From Chloroflexi bacterium UBA6077 (GTDB taxonomy: Bacteria; Chloroflexota; UBA6077): 29,778 nucleotides of DNA. The position numbers were made by a program, and so were the translations under genes. The notes under the pieces were generated by a model that worked only from the letters and a program-made list of their open reading frames with translations, had not been told where the DNA came from and searched no databases. The first letter of the stretch is position 1. Each line of letters opens with the position of its first letter. The stretch is taken from the NCBI GenBank assembly GCA_002436065.1, contig DIXP01000019.1, forward strand, positions 1-29,778, in the 5' to 3' direction. This document shows, piece after piece, positions 14,098-21,868 of the stretch.

Positions 14098-14974
14098 CTT
14101 CCCCGGTTGGTCCCCGGCCTTCCAGGCCGCCCTGGAGAGGATGTCCATCGCGGTTCGCCGGCCGGCGAGGAGCCAGCACGCGGGGTCGGTGCGGTCACGG
14201 GTGAGGGGGCGGGCCATGGAATTCGCGGACTACCGTCCATACAGCCCGGGTGATGATCCGAGACTGGTGGACTGGCGGGCCTATGCTCGCCTCGGCCGGC
14301 TGTACCTCAAGCAGTCGGAGGAGGAACGCAGCCGTACAGTGACCTTGCTGGTGGATACCAGTGCTTCCCTGGATTTCGGAGACGGCGATGTCCATAAGGG
14401 GTTGTATGCCCGGAGGTTGGCCTCGGCCCTTGCCTGGATCGCGCTGGGGCACCACGAGGCTGTGCGCGTCTACCTGCTGGGGAAGGGGAGCGCTTCCCCT
14501 CTGCCCCCCGTATCCAGCCGTTCAGCGGCGGCCGCGCTGTTCCGACAGCTGGCCATGACAAAGGAAGAGGGTCCGACAGATTTGGTCGCATCCCTGCGGA
14601 TGCCCTCGCGGGATCTGACCGCAGGACCCCTGTTCCTGCTCACCGACCTGCTGGATCCCCGTTGGAGCGAGGCGTTGGATGCCCTGACCGGGGTGCGAGA
14701 GGCGGCTGTGCTGCAGTTGCTGGCGCCTGCCGAGTGGGAACCGCCGCTCGGGGAGGAGGTGGAACTTGAGGACGCCGAGACGGGGGAATTGAGGCCTACC
14801 CGCCTCGGCCCGATGGAGATCGCCGCCTACCGGGCGCGGCTGGACGGCTTCGTGGACTCGGTGCGCCGGCAGTGCGCGCGTATCGGTCTGCCGCACCTGG
14901 CGGTCAACACCAGTGCCTCCCTCCAGGAGACGGTGCTGCGCCACCTTCCGCGAGCCGGGTTGCTCACGGGCTGA
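14081..14974 (+). CDS. DUF58-domain protein, MoxR partner
   Basis: A 297-residue DUF58 protein. The family core is clear: RGRAMEFADYRPYSPGDDPRLVDW (about 43-65), then YLKQSEEERSRTVTLLVDTSAS with the metal-site-like Asp-x-Ser-x-Ser at 92-96, and a VWA-like fold to about residue 210. No membrane segment is seen, unlike many longer DUF58 proteins. Members are co-encoded with MoxR ATPases and VWA proteins and are presumed to be part of the same complex. The GTG start overlaps the moxR stop; residues 2-6 are encoded by a repeat palindrome, and no separate ribosome site is evident, so translation is likely coupled to moxR. Confidence 0.92.
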   Translation: MSAHYSFPGWSPAFQAALERMSIAVRRPARSQHAGSVRSRVRGRAMEFADYRPYSPGDDPRLVDWRAYARLGRLYLKQSEEERSRTVTLLVDTSASLDFGDGDVHKGLYARRLASALAWIALGHHEAVRVYLLGKGSASPLPPVSSRSAAAALFRQLAMTKEEGPTDLVASLRMPSRDLTAGPLFLLTDLLDPRWSEALDALTGVREAAVLQLLAPAEWEPPLGEEVELEDAETGELRPTRLGPMEIAAYRARLDGFVDSVRRQCARIGLPHLAVNTSASLQETVLRHLPRAGLLTG

Positions 14975-14975
14975 C

Positions 14976-15084
14976 GCGGGGAGAGGGGGCAGACAGATTC
15001 CCTCTCCCTCAGGGTGAGGGGGTAGGCTGGTCACCCACGAGTAAGCCCTCACCCCGACCCTCTCCCGCCGCCGCGGGAGAGGGA
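14976..15084. repeat. G-rich REP-like palindromes before the BatA-like gene
   Basis: Two copies lie in the 167-base gap. The clearer one (15046-15084) has CCCTCACCCC leading into a palindrome with arms CCCTCTCCCGC and GCGGGAGAGGG. A degenerate copy (14976-15020) precedes it. They match 17079-17172. No gene is seen in the gap. Confidence 0.75.
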
Positions 15085-15141
15085 GTATCGAGGCTCCCCC
15101 CTCGCCGGGGAGGCCATCTGTTTCACAAGGGTTAGTAGAGA

Positions 15142-17109
15142 ATGCCGCTTCTGGAATCCCCTGGTAGCCTCTGGCTGGGGCTCACCATTCCCGCCATACT
15201 GCTGTTGTGGATACTCCGCCCGAGGCGCCAGCGGCTCAGGGTGCCTAGCCTATTGCTGTGGCCGGGCTCCCCCGCGGAGCGGAGGTCCGTCCGGCCGTGG
15301 CAACAGTTGCGGAACCATCCCCTCCTCTGGATCCAACTGCTGCTTGCTCTGCTGCTGATCGCGGCCGCCGCTCGCCCCTTTCTCCCCTCCGATGAGGCGG
15401 CTCGCCACCTGGTGGTGCTGCTGGACTCCTCGGGCAGCATGCGCGCCCGGGATGTGGCCCCCGATCGGTTCAGTGCGGCCAAGGCTGCCGTACTGGAGAT
15501 GGCTCGCGGCCTCGGCCCTGACCAGGAGATGGCGGTCATTCGCATGGACGAGCAGCCGAGGGTGCTGGTGGTGGGGGCCCGTGGGGCGGCGCAGGTGGAG
15601 TCTGCCCTGGCCGGAGAGGAGGCATCTTACGGTCCGGCGGACGCGGGAACCGCGGTTGCGCTTGCGGCCGGGTTGACCCACGGACCGGCGGAGTGGGTGA
15701 TGGTGGGAGACGGGGCCGTCTCCCTGCCCGGTGACCTTCGCCGACCCTCCGGAACCGGCTTTCGATTTCTCCCCATAGGGCTGCCATCGGGCAACGTCGC
15801 GGTCACCAGCCTCACGGCCCGCCAGGATTCCACTCGGCTGGTTCTTCAGGCCGGTCTGCGGAACTCGGGACTGGAACGGGCGAGCGGACGGCTGCAACTG
15901 CTGGCCGAGGGGCAGATGGTGGGAGCGCGGGAATGGCAGTTGGGTCCGGGTTCGGAGACCCAGGTTACCTGGACCTACCCGCTCCCCGGCCATCGCTGGT
16001 ACGAGGTTCGGCTCTCCGGACTCTCGCCCGCATACAATGCCCTGGAACAGGACGATAGCGGCTGGGTGGCAATCGCCTCCCCGGGGCAGGCTCGGGTTCT
16101 GCTGGTGAGCGCGGGCAACAGCTTCCTGACGAGGCTGTTGAGTCTCCAGAGCGGGCTGCAGAGCTACCAGACGGCGCCGGCCGATTGGCCGTCTATCCCC
16201 TCCCAGGGAGCGGAATATCCGCTCGTCCTCTTCGATCGGGTGTGGCCAGAGACCCTCCCGCCCGGCTCTGCCCTGCTGATTGGTCCTCCCATCGGAGAGC
16301 CGTTCCATCCCCAGCAGGCATGGCCGCGTCGGGAGCACCCCCTTCTCAGCCACGTGGACTGGTCGGAGGTGCAGGTGGGCACTGCCCGAAGTCTACCCTT
16401 GGACTCTAGCTGGGAGACTGTGATCGACTCGGAGGGCGGTCCTCTACTGGCGATCCGCGAGGAGGGTGGACGGCGCCAGGCTGCCCTTGCCTTCGACCTT
16501 GGCCAGTCCGACCTGGCTCTGCGCCCGGCCTTTCCCATCCTGATGGCTAACCTGCTCGATTGGCTCCTCCCGAGACCCGAGGCTGCCCCTCGAACCCTTT
16601 CCATGGGCGCCGAACTCCCGCTGGAGCCGTCCCCTCTCGCGACGACGGTGTGGATAGAGGGGCCGGACGGCGCTAGGACCGATCTTGCCCCGCCCTGGCC
16701 CCCTCGCCCCTTCCGCCCGCGGATGCCCGGTCTGCACCGGTTGATGGAGGAAAGGGAGGGGAGCAGGGTGGAGTCGCTGGTTGTGGCTGCCGGCTACCAC
16801 CCCCAGGAGGCCGACCTCTCTCCTCGCACACCCAACCTGCCCATTGCCGGGGAGGGTGACCAATCGCCCGCTCGCGGCTTCACCGCCTTCTGGCCCTGGC
16901 TCGCCGCCGCGGTGCTGCTGCTGTCCCTGCTGGAGTGGTGGGTGGACGCCCGCGGCCCCGAGCGCTTTGGAAGGGCCAAGGACGCGGGGAGGCGGGGACG
17001 CGGGGACGGGGAGACCGGTCCGATCAGTCGGATGGTGGCGCACAAAACGGACAGGATTAGGGAGTGGGGCAAAGGTATCCCCTCTCCCCGCGGGAGAGGG
17101 CTAGGGTGA
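15142..17109 (+). CDS. BatA-like membrane protein with VWA domain
   Basis: A 655-residue protein. The N-terminal BatA-type region has two membrane helices (about 10-26 and 56-76) flanking VPSLLLWPG. A VWA domain follows, with the metal-binding motif DSSGSMRARD (about 94-103). A long beta-rich extracytoplasmic region comes next, then a last membrane helix near 582-600 (WPWLAAAVLLLSLLEWW). It likely works with the MoxR and DUF58 proteins encoded upstream as a membrane VWA component. The start ATG has only a weak AGAG upstream. The C-terminus looks extended by repeats: a Gly/Arg stretch from a GACGCGG-type tandem (16981-17016), and the final SPRGRGLG from a REP-like palindrome that supplies the TGA. 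The native end is probably about residue 605-630. Confidence 0.88.
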   Translation: MPLLESPGSLWLGLTIPAILLLWILRPRRQRLRVPSLLLWPGSPAERRSVRPWQQLRNHPLLWIQLLLALLLIAAAARPFLPSDEAARHLVVLLDSSGSMRARDVAPDRFSAAKAAVLEMARGLGPDQEMAVIRMDEQPRVLVVGARGAAQVESALAGEEASYGPADAGTAVALAAGLTHGPAEWVMVGDGAVSLPGDLRRPSGTGFRFLPIGLPSGNVAVTSLTARQDSTRLVLQAGLRNSGLERASGRLQLLAEGQMVGAREWQLGPGSETQVTWTYPLPGHRWYEVRLSGLSPAYNALEQDDSGWVAIASPGQARVLLVSAGNSFLTRLLSLQSGLQSYQTAPADWPSIPSQGAEYPLVLFDRVWPETLPPGSALLIGPPIGEPFHPQQAWPRREHPLLSHVDWSEVQVGTARSLPLDSSWETVIDSEGGPLLAIREEGGRRQAALAFDLGQSDLALRPAFPILMANLLDWLLPRPEAAPRTLSMGAELPLEPSPLATTVWIEGPDGARTDLAPPWPPRPFRPRMPGLHRLMEEREGSRVESLVVAAGYHPQEADLSPRTPNLPIAGEGDQSPARGFTAFWPWLAAAVLLLSLLEWWVDARGPERFGRAKDAGRRGRGDGETGPISRMVAHKTDRIREWGKGIPSPRGRGLG

Positions 17110-17172
17110 GGGGCTAGTCCGGTTGCCTCCCAAGTTGGCCCTCACCCCGACCCTCTCCCGCGGGGAGAGGGA
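17079..17172. repeat. inverted pair of REP-like elements (BIME-like)
   Basis: 17079-17113 and 17139-17172 are two copies of the G-rich palindrome (core arms CCCTCTCCCC and GGGAGAGGG, outer GGTGAGGG) in opposite orientation, differing in about three bases over 33. A third, diverged G-rich copy runs to about 17221. This is the head-to-tail layout of bacterial interspersed mosaic elements. Confidence 0.8.
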
Positions 17173-17265
17173 GCCCTCGTCTCCCCCTTTCCCCGTGGGG
17201 GAGGGGGGTTGGGGGGCGGGGTCCAGCGCCTAGCACTCGGCACTTACCGTTCAGGACGATACTAC

Positions 17266-20025
17266 ATGACACCGCTCAGCACTCAGCACTCGTTACTCAT
17301 CACTGACCCGTTGTGGTTGCTGGCTCTGCCGGGGATCGCGGCCTTTCTCGTGATGGCCCGATGGCCCTGGTGGAGGGCCGCGATCAGAGCCGGGCGGCTG
17401 GCCTTGCGGCAGGAGGCGATCCGCCTGGCCCTCAGGCTCCTCTGGGTCTCCCTGCCCGTGCTGGCGCTCTCCGGAGTCGTGCTCACCCGGTCCCTGGACC
17501 GCCAGGCGCACATCTTCGTGCTCGATGCTTCGGCCAGCGTCGCGCCGGCCAGGGACCACGCGGAAGGGGTAGTGCGCACTGTTGCGACTCGGCTTCGCGA
17601 AGGCGACCTCCTCGGCGTAGTTGGGGTCGCGGCGAGCGCGGGGGTCGAGGAGCCGCCATCCTCCCAGCCCCTGTTTCGAGGTCTCGCATCCTCGCTTGCG
17701 GACTCTGCCTCAGATCTCGCCTCCGGCCTGCGGCTGGCGGGCGCCCTGTTGCCGGAGGGGTTCGTCGGCAGGGTCGTGCTCGTCTCAGATGGGCGGCAGA
17801 CGCAGGGCGATGCCGTGGCCGCTGCCCGCGAGTTGGGGGCCAGGGGCATCATCGTCGACGTGATGGCCGTGGGAGCGGATGCGGCCGCCGACCTGCGCAT
17901 GGAGTCGGTTGAGCTGTCTCAGACGGCCTACCAGGGAGAGACGACGACCCTCGCGGCCAGGGTACACGCCGACTCGGCGGCGCAGGCGACCCTTCGGGTG
18001 TACCGGGACGATCGATTGCTGTTGGAGCGGCAGGCAAAGTTGCAGGGCGGCAGGCAGGAGGTGGCGGTGACCGTCCCCGTTGGGGAGGCGGGGCTCCATC
18101 GTTACCGGGTGGAGTTGTCCTCCCCCGACCCATCGACCGATGCGAACCCGGCCAACAACGCCCTTGGAGCCTTGCAACGGGTGATGGGGCCGCCGCGAAT
18201 CTTGGTGATCGCCCAGGGAGGGGAGTCAGGCGGTTTTCTGCCCGGCCTGCTGCGGGCCGGAGGCGCGGAGGTGACGGTCGTTCCCCCCGCGGGCGTCCCG
18301 GCGGAACTGGCGGGCTGGGCCCGATACGACGCTGCCGTTTTGGTGGACGTGCCGGCGGAATCGCTGCCCTCAGGGGCCATGGAGCAGATGGAGGGGTTTG
18401 TTCGCGATCTGGGAAGGGGACTGGCGATGACCGGCGGGCCGGACAGCTTCGGGCCGGGCGGCTACGCCGACACCCCCGTGGAGCGGGCGCTGCCGGTCTA
18501 CATGGACCTGAGGGGCCGAGGACGGCGGCCCAGGGTCGCGCTCGCGCTGGTGATCGACAAATCCGGGAGCATGTCGGGGATCAAGATGGAGATGGCCAAG
18601 GAGGCCGCAGCTAGGAGTCTGAGGACGCTCAGGGTGGGCGACCAGGCTGCCCTGCTCGCCTTCGATTCCATTCCGCAGTGGGTTGCGCCCCTCACGCCAG
18701 TGTCGGAGATGGAGAGGTTGGAGGAGGCAATCGGCAGCATCTACGCCGCCGGCGGAACGGAGGTATACCCGGCCATCTCGGCGGCCGTCGCTGCCCTGCG
18801 AGGGGTGGAGTCGGACGTCAAGCACGTTATCCTGCTCACCGACGGGCAATCGGGATCGGGAGGGGACTACGGGACCCTGATACGCGAGATGCGGGAGGAT
18901 AGGATCAGCCTCTCCAGCGTAGCGGTGGGCGAGGATGCCGATGCCGCGCTTCTGGAGGCCATGGCGCGTGCGGGGCGGGGGAGGTATCACTTCACTGCTA
19001 ACCCAGAAGACATCCCCCAGATCTTCACCATGGAGACCCTCATGGCCACCCGCACCCTCCTGGTAGACCAGCGCTTCTATCCTGCTGCCGCCTCGGCCGG
19101 CCCCATCCTGCGAGGGATCGGCCCTGTCCCGCCGTTGGACGGGTACGTCGCCACCACCCCCAAGGAGCAGGCGGAGGTGGTGCTGCTGTCTCCCGAGGGC
19201 GATCCCGTCCTGGCCGCGTGGCAGTTCGGCCTCGGTCGGGCCGCCGCCTGGACTCCGGACGTCGAGGGGCGATGGAGCGCGGCGTGGGCCGGCAGCCCCG
19301 CCTCCGCCCTCCTCTGGGGCAACCTCCTCTCCTGGCTTCTCCCCGCTCAGGACGCAGGGGAGTTGGTCGTCCGGGCCGAGGCGGAGGATGCCGGCACCAT
19401 GGTCGTGCTGGCCGAGAACCGTGGAGACTGGGAGGAGGTGCGGCCCACCTCTGCCACCATCCTTGGACCCGACGGCCAGTCGATGGATCTGGATCTGTCC
19501 CCGGCGGGGCCGGGCCGATATCAGGGGCAGACCGCTATGCTGCCGCCCGGGGCCTACGTGGTGCAGGTGCGCCAGACCCTCGAGGGTGGAGGCGAATTGC
19601 GGGGCGAGGGGGGCTGGGTAGCGCCCTATCCGGCAGAGTACAGGGAGACAGGGGTGGACAGGGCACTACTGGCTCGGGTAGCGTCGGCCGGGGGCGGCCG
19701 GGTGCTGGATGCGGCCGACCAGTTGCCATCCTCCGCTCCGCGCACCGCCGTTGCCGGCTGGCCGGCCTGGCCCCTGCTGCTGCTCCTTGCGGCCCTACTA
19801 TGGCCGCTGGAGATCGCCTCTCGCCGATTCCTGATGCCGGCCGCCGCCCAATGGTGGCAGGCGCTTGCGCGGAAACGCTCGAATGCCGGGACCAAGCTGA
19901 ACCGCCCTGACGGATCGGTCGGATCCGGCGAGGAAACGGGGAGCCACAAATCACCCGCCCCGCTCGCGACGCGGACGACGGAGCGGCTGTTGGAGAGGAA
20001 GAGGGCGTTGCGGGACAGGAGATAG
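17266..20025 (+). CDS. large membrane protein with two VWA regions and GATase-like segment
   Basis: A 919-residue protein, last of the cluster. N-terminal helices are at about 13-32 and 52-72, then a first VWA-like region with FVLDASASVAP (about 82-92). A beta-rich part (about 210-300) leads to a GATase-like segment (PRILVIAQGGESGGFLPGLLRAGG ... GLAMTGGPDSFGPGGY, about 305-410). A second, canonical VWA domain has DKSGSMSG near 430 and TDG near 525. A C-terminal membrane helix (about 829-850) is followed by a basic tail. This architecture is that of the large VWA/GATase proteins found with MoxR and BatA-like genes. ATG 17266 has AGGA nine bases upstream; an upstream GTG at 17209 falls in repeats. 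Residues 3-12 (PLSTQHSLLI) are encoded by heptamer repeats. It ends four bases from the convergent osmC-like gene. Confidence 0.88.
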   Translation: MTPLSTQHSLLITDPLWLLALPGIAAFLVMARWPWWRAAIRAGRLALRQEAIRLALRLLWVSLPVLALSGVVLTRSLDRQAHIFVLDASASVAPARDHAEGVVRTVATRLREGDLLGVVGVAASAGVEEPPSSQPLFRGLASSLADSASDLASGLRLAGALLPEGFVGRVVLVSDGRQTQGDAVAAARELGARGIIVDVMAVGADAAADLRMESVELSQTAYQGETTTLAARVHADSAAQATLRVYRDDRLLLERQAKLQGGRQEVAVTVPVGEAGLHRYRVELSSPDPSTDANPANNALGALQRVMGPPRILVIAQGGESGGFLPGLLRAGGAEVTVVPPAGVPAELAGWARYDAAVLVDVPAESLPSGAMEQMEGFVRDLGRGLAMTGGPDSFGPGGYADTPVERALPVYMDLRGRGRRPRVALALVIDKSGSMSGIKMEMAKEAAARSLRTLRVGDQAALLAFDSIPQWVAPLTPVSEMERLEEAIGSIYAAGGTEVYPAISAAVAALRGVESDVKHVILLTDGQSGSGGDYGTLIREMREDRISLSSVAVGEDADAALLEAMARAGRGRYHFTANPEDIPQIFTMETLMATRTLLVDQRFYPAAASAGPILRGIGPVPPLDGYVATTPKEQAEVVLLSPEGDPVLAAWQFGLGRAAAWTPDVEGRWSAAWAGSPASALLWGNLLSWLLPAQDAGELVVRAEAEDAGTMVVLAENRGDWEEVRPTSATILGPDGQSMDLDLSPAGPGRYQGQTAMLPPGAYVVQVRQTLEGGGELRGEGGWVAPYPAEYRETGVDRALLARVASAGGGRVLDAADQLPSSAPRTAVAGWPAWPLLLLLAALLWPLEIASRRFLMPAAAQWWQALARKRSNAGTKLNRPDGSVGSGEETGSHKSPAPLATRTTERLLERKRALRDRR
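17275..17304 (+). repeat. translated heptamer array (CAGCACT/TACTCATCACT)
   Basis: CTCAGCACTCAGCACT followed by TACTCATCACT lies within the first codons of the VWA gene, so it is read as protein. It is the reverse-strand form of the TGCTGAG and TGATGAG heptamers at other junctions. A related TAGCACTCGGCACTT lies at about 17231-17245. Confidence 0.75.
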
Positions 20026-20029
20026 CTGC

Positions 20030-20488
20030 CTATAGCGTCCCCGTCTGCTCGGTGTCGGTTTCGCTGTCGATCATGCGGTAACTGTGGGTGATCTGGGCGG
20101 CCTTGCCTAGCATTGCTGAGGCGGGGCAGAAGCGGGTGGCCGACAGCTCCACGGCGCGCCGCACCTTGTCGATCTCCAGATTGCTTCCCTTTACAATGTG
20201 CTCCACTGTGATGTGGGTGTACACCCTGGGGTGCTCTTCGGCCCGGTCGCCCTCTGCCCTCACCTGGTAGCTCGTCACCTCCTGGTGCATCTTCCTCAGT
20301 ATCGAGATGACGTCCATCCCGGTGCAGCCGGCCAGCCCCATCAGCAGCATCTCCATGGGGCGAAATCCCAGGTCGCTGCCTCCCCCCGAGCTGTCGACGT
20401 CCAGTACAAGGCTGTGCCCGGAGCCGGCGGTGGCCTCGAAGGCCATGTTGCCCTTCAGGGTCGAGGTTACCGAGAGACTGTTAGCCAT
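20030..20488 (-). CDS. OsmC-family peroxiredoxin-like protein
   Basis: A 152-residue OsmC-fold protein. The two conserved redox cysteines are present: Cys55 in GLAGCTGMD and Cys121 in RFCPASAML, in the usual helix positions. Members reduce organic hydroperoxides with thiols; the YhfA-like branch fits this short, GLAGCTGMD-containing form better than Ohr. Which substrate is used cannot be told. The ATG at 20488 lies four bases after GGAGGG; a GTG at 20500 would add four codons but overlaps that ribosome site. It is on the same strand as the C39-like peptidase, 88 bases downstream of it, and convergent with the VWA gene at a four-base gap. A TAGTAT box upstream could be its own promoter. Confidence 0.92.
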   Translation of the reverse strand: MANSLSVTSTLKGNMAFEATAGSGHSLVLDVDSSGGGSDLGFRPMEMLLMGLAGCTGMDVISILRKMHQEVTSYQVRAEGDRAEEHPRVYTHITVEHIVKGSNLEIDKVRRAVELSATRFCPASAMLGKAAQITHSYRMIDSETDTEQTGTL

Positions 20489-20576
20489 GTTGCCCTCCAC
20501 GCGCCAGACTGTGGTATCTCTCCATCCATACTATCACAGCAGCGCTTCACCTGGCCGGCCTCGCCAGGCTGCGAAG

Positions 20577-21422
20577 CTACCACAATTGACCTGCCCCGGC
20601 CTGCGACTGGAGGGCGGTAAAGCCCTCCATCAGCCTCTTCATCAGGTCACCGGCCTCCCCTGCCAGTAGAGGTGCCGCACCTTCCGGCGGAGGGGGACAG
20701 TCAACCTGATGTGAAGCTGCATCCGGCGTTGCAAGGTCTGGCGCAGTCGTGGGGTTCGGAGCCGCCGTGGCAGCCAGCTGTATCAGCGACTGGCCCACGC
20801 TGCCCGGGCCCACCGAGAAGCCCGCGAAGGGGACGTTGCTCGCCTTCCAGGCGGCCGTCAACTCCTCCGCCGTCATGCGCTGCTGGTAACCCGGATTGTC
20901 CTTGTCGGATGAGTCGTTGAAGATAAACCCATCTCCCGAGGTGCCCACGAGCACCACGTAGTGGTCCGTGACCACGGGGTTCTTCTTGTGGTTCGGGAGC
21001 TTGGGATAGTAGACCTGGATCACCATGGGGTGACCGCTCTGCAGTTCGGCGCGGGCCTCGTCGAGGGTCCACTTGCGGATCTTGCTCCCGTTGTACGGCC
21101 CGGACACGGTGAGGCCCTGCTCCTGGACGACCTTCGCCAGGTCCTGGACCCTTGTCCCAGTGCTGGGATCGGAGATTCCCAGAAGCTGGTTGGCCCGATC
21201 GCGCAGCTTCTTCGTGGGTATCTTGAGCCCGTAAGCCTCCAGCACCATACCGATAGCCGAGGGCCCGCAGTTAGAAGCGGCCCAGATGCTGCCATCCATC
21301 TGGGTCCTCTGGGGTACCGTCAGTGTAGTATCTACTGACTCGCTTGCCGAGGCGGTGGATACCACCAAGGCGCAGACGAGGGCGGCGAGCGTCAGAGGCG
21401 CTCGTAGACGCCTAAAGACCAT
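20577..21422 (-). CDS. secreted C39-like cysteine peptidase
   Basis: A 281-residue exported protein: signal peptide to about residue 27 (ALVVSTASA), then a papain-like peptidase of the C39_2 type. Catalytic Cys52 lies in NCGPSAIGMVLEAYG, His154 in TDHYVVLVG, and the Asn/Asp of FNDSSD (169-170) completes the site. A C-terminal tail rich in Ala, Pro and Thr (about 210-240) ends in a short amphipathic stretch. Natural substrate is unknown; the C39 family includes double-Gly leader peptidases, but the free secreted form is not tied to an exporter here. The ATG follows GGGAGAG by five bases. The leader region holds a hairpin, GAGAAGC with GCTTCTC (about 21475-21494). Confidence 0.88.
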   Translation of the reverse strand: MVFRRLRAPLTLAALVCALVVSTASASESVDTTLTVPQRTQMDGSIWAASNCGPSAIGMVLEAYGLKIPTKKLRDRANQLLGISDPSTGTRVQDLAKVVQEQGLTVSGPYNGSKIRKWTLDEARAELQSGHPMVIQVYYPKLPNHKKNPVVTDHYVVLVGTSGDGFIFNDSSDKDNPGYQQRMTAEELTAAWKASNVPFAGFSVGPGSVGQSLIQLAATAAPNPTTAPDLATPDAASHQVDCPPPPEGAAPLLAGEAGDLMKRLMEGFTALQSQAGAGQLW

Positions 21423-21802
21423 AGTACTCTCCCTATACGATTAGGTTCAGAATGAAGAAGAAAGGGCAGATGGAGAAGCTATAGGGCTTCTCAAAGAGAC
21501 TAAGACAGTATACTATAATTAGTTCCTGTCACCAAACGCGATGAGCCAGGATGTATCGAAGAGGTGGGACCCTGGGCGCGGGGACAGGCTACGTTGGGTG
21601 CGGTGCCAGCGGAATGGCCAAATGGTCCTACTTCTGGTGCACGACCTGAAGCACGACGAGCTCGCTACGCGTGCTGCCTGGGGTTTGGGGAAAAGAGTAG
21701 CAGCCGTGGGCAGGGGAAAACAGGACTACTGAAGGCGTGAACAGACCAGGAGGATATCTAAACGTTCAGGGAGACACCAACAGCCGCGGCGACAGGCATC
21801 AC
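21423..21802. other. gap between C39 peptidase and tyrS
   Basis: No gene is supported. The first 120 bases are AT-richer and should carry the peptidase promoter on the minus strand; TATAGTATACT-like sequence is present near 21508-21522. The rest (21541-21800) holds short open frames in several phases with no recognised product and no match that I can see to RNase P, SRP or tmRNA cores. A decayed gene is possible. Confidence 0.45.
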
Positions 21803-21866
21803 CGCGGAGAACGCGAAGTACTTCATTGGGGTCTCTGTGTGCTCCGCGTTCTCGGCGATGAGTTCT
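21803..21866. repeat. palindromic repeat at tyrS 3' end
   Basis: Arms CGCGGAGAACGCG (21803-21815) and CGCGTTCTCGGCG (21845-21857) pair over 13 bases with one mismatch, 29 bases apart. The sequence resembles the widespread extragenic repeats of the form CACCGCGGAGA...CTCTGTG...GATGAGTTC. It ends three bases from the tyrS stop and may act as the 3' end of that mRNA, although no T-run is present. Confidence 0.6.
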
Positions 21867-21868
21867 GG

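Noticed and set aside
15250..16353. 367-codon minus-strand frame
   Set aside because: It lies wholly within the BatA-like gene and encodes Arg/Gln/Gly-rich sequence with no domain; codon-composition shadow.
21541..21732. 63-codon plus-strand gene
   Set aside because: No homology or domain is recognised, there is no clear ribosome site, and other phases are equally open.
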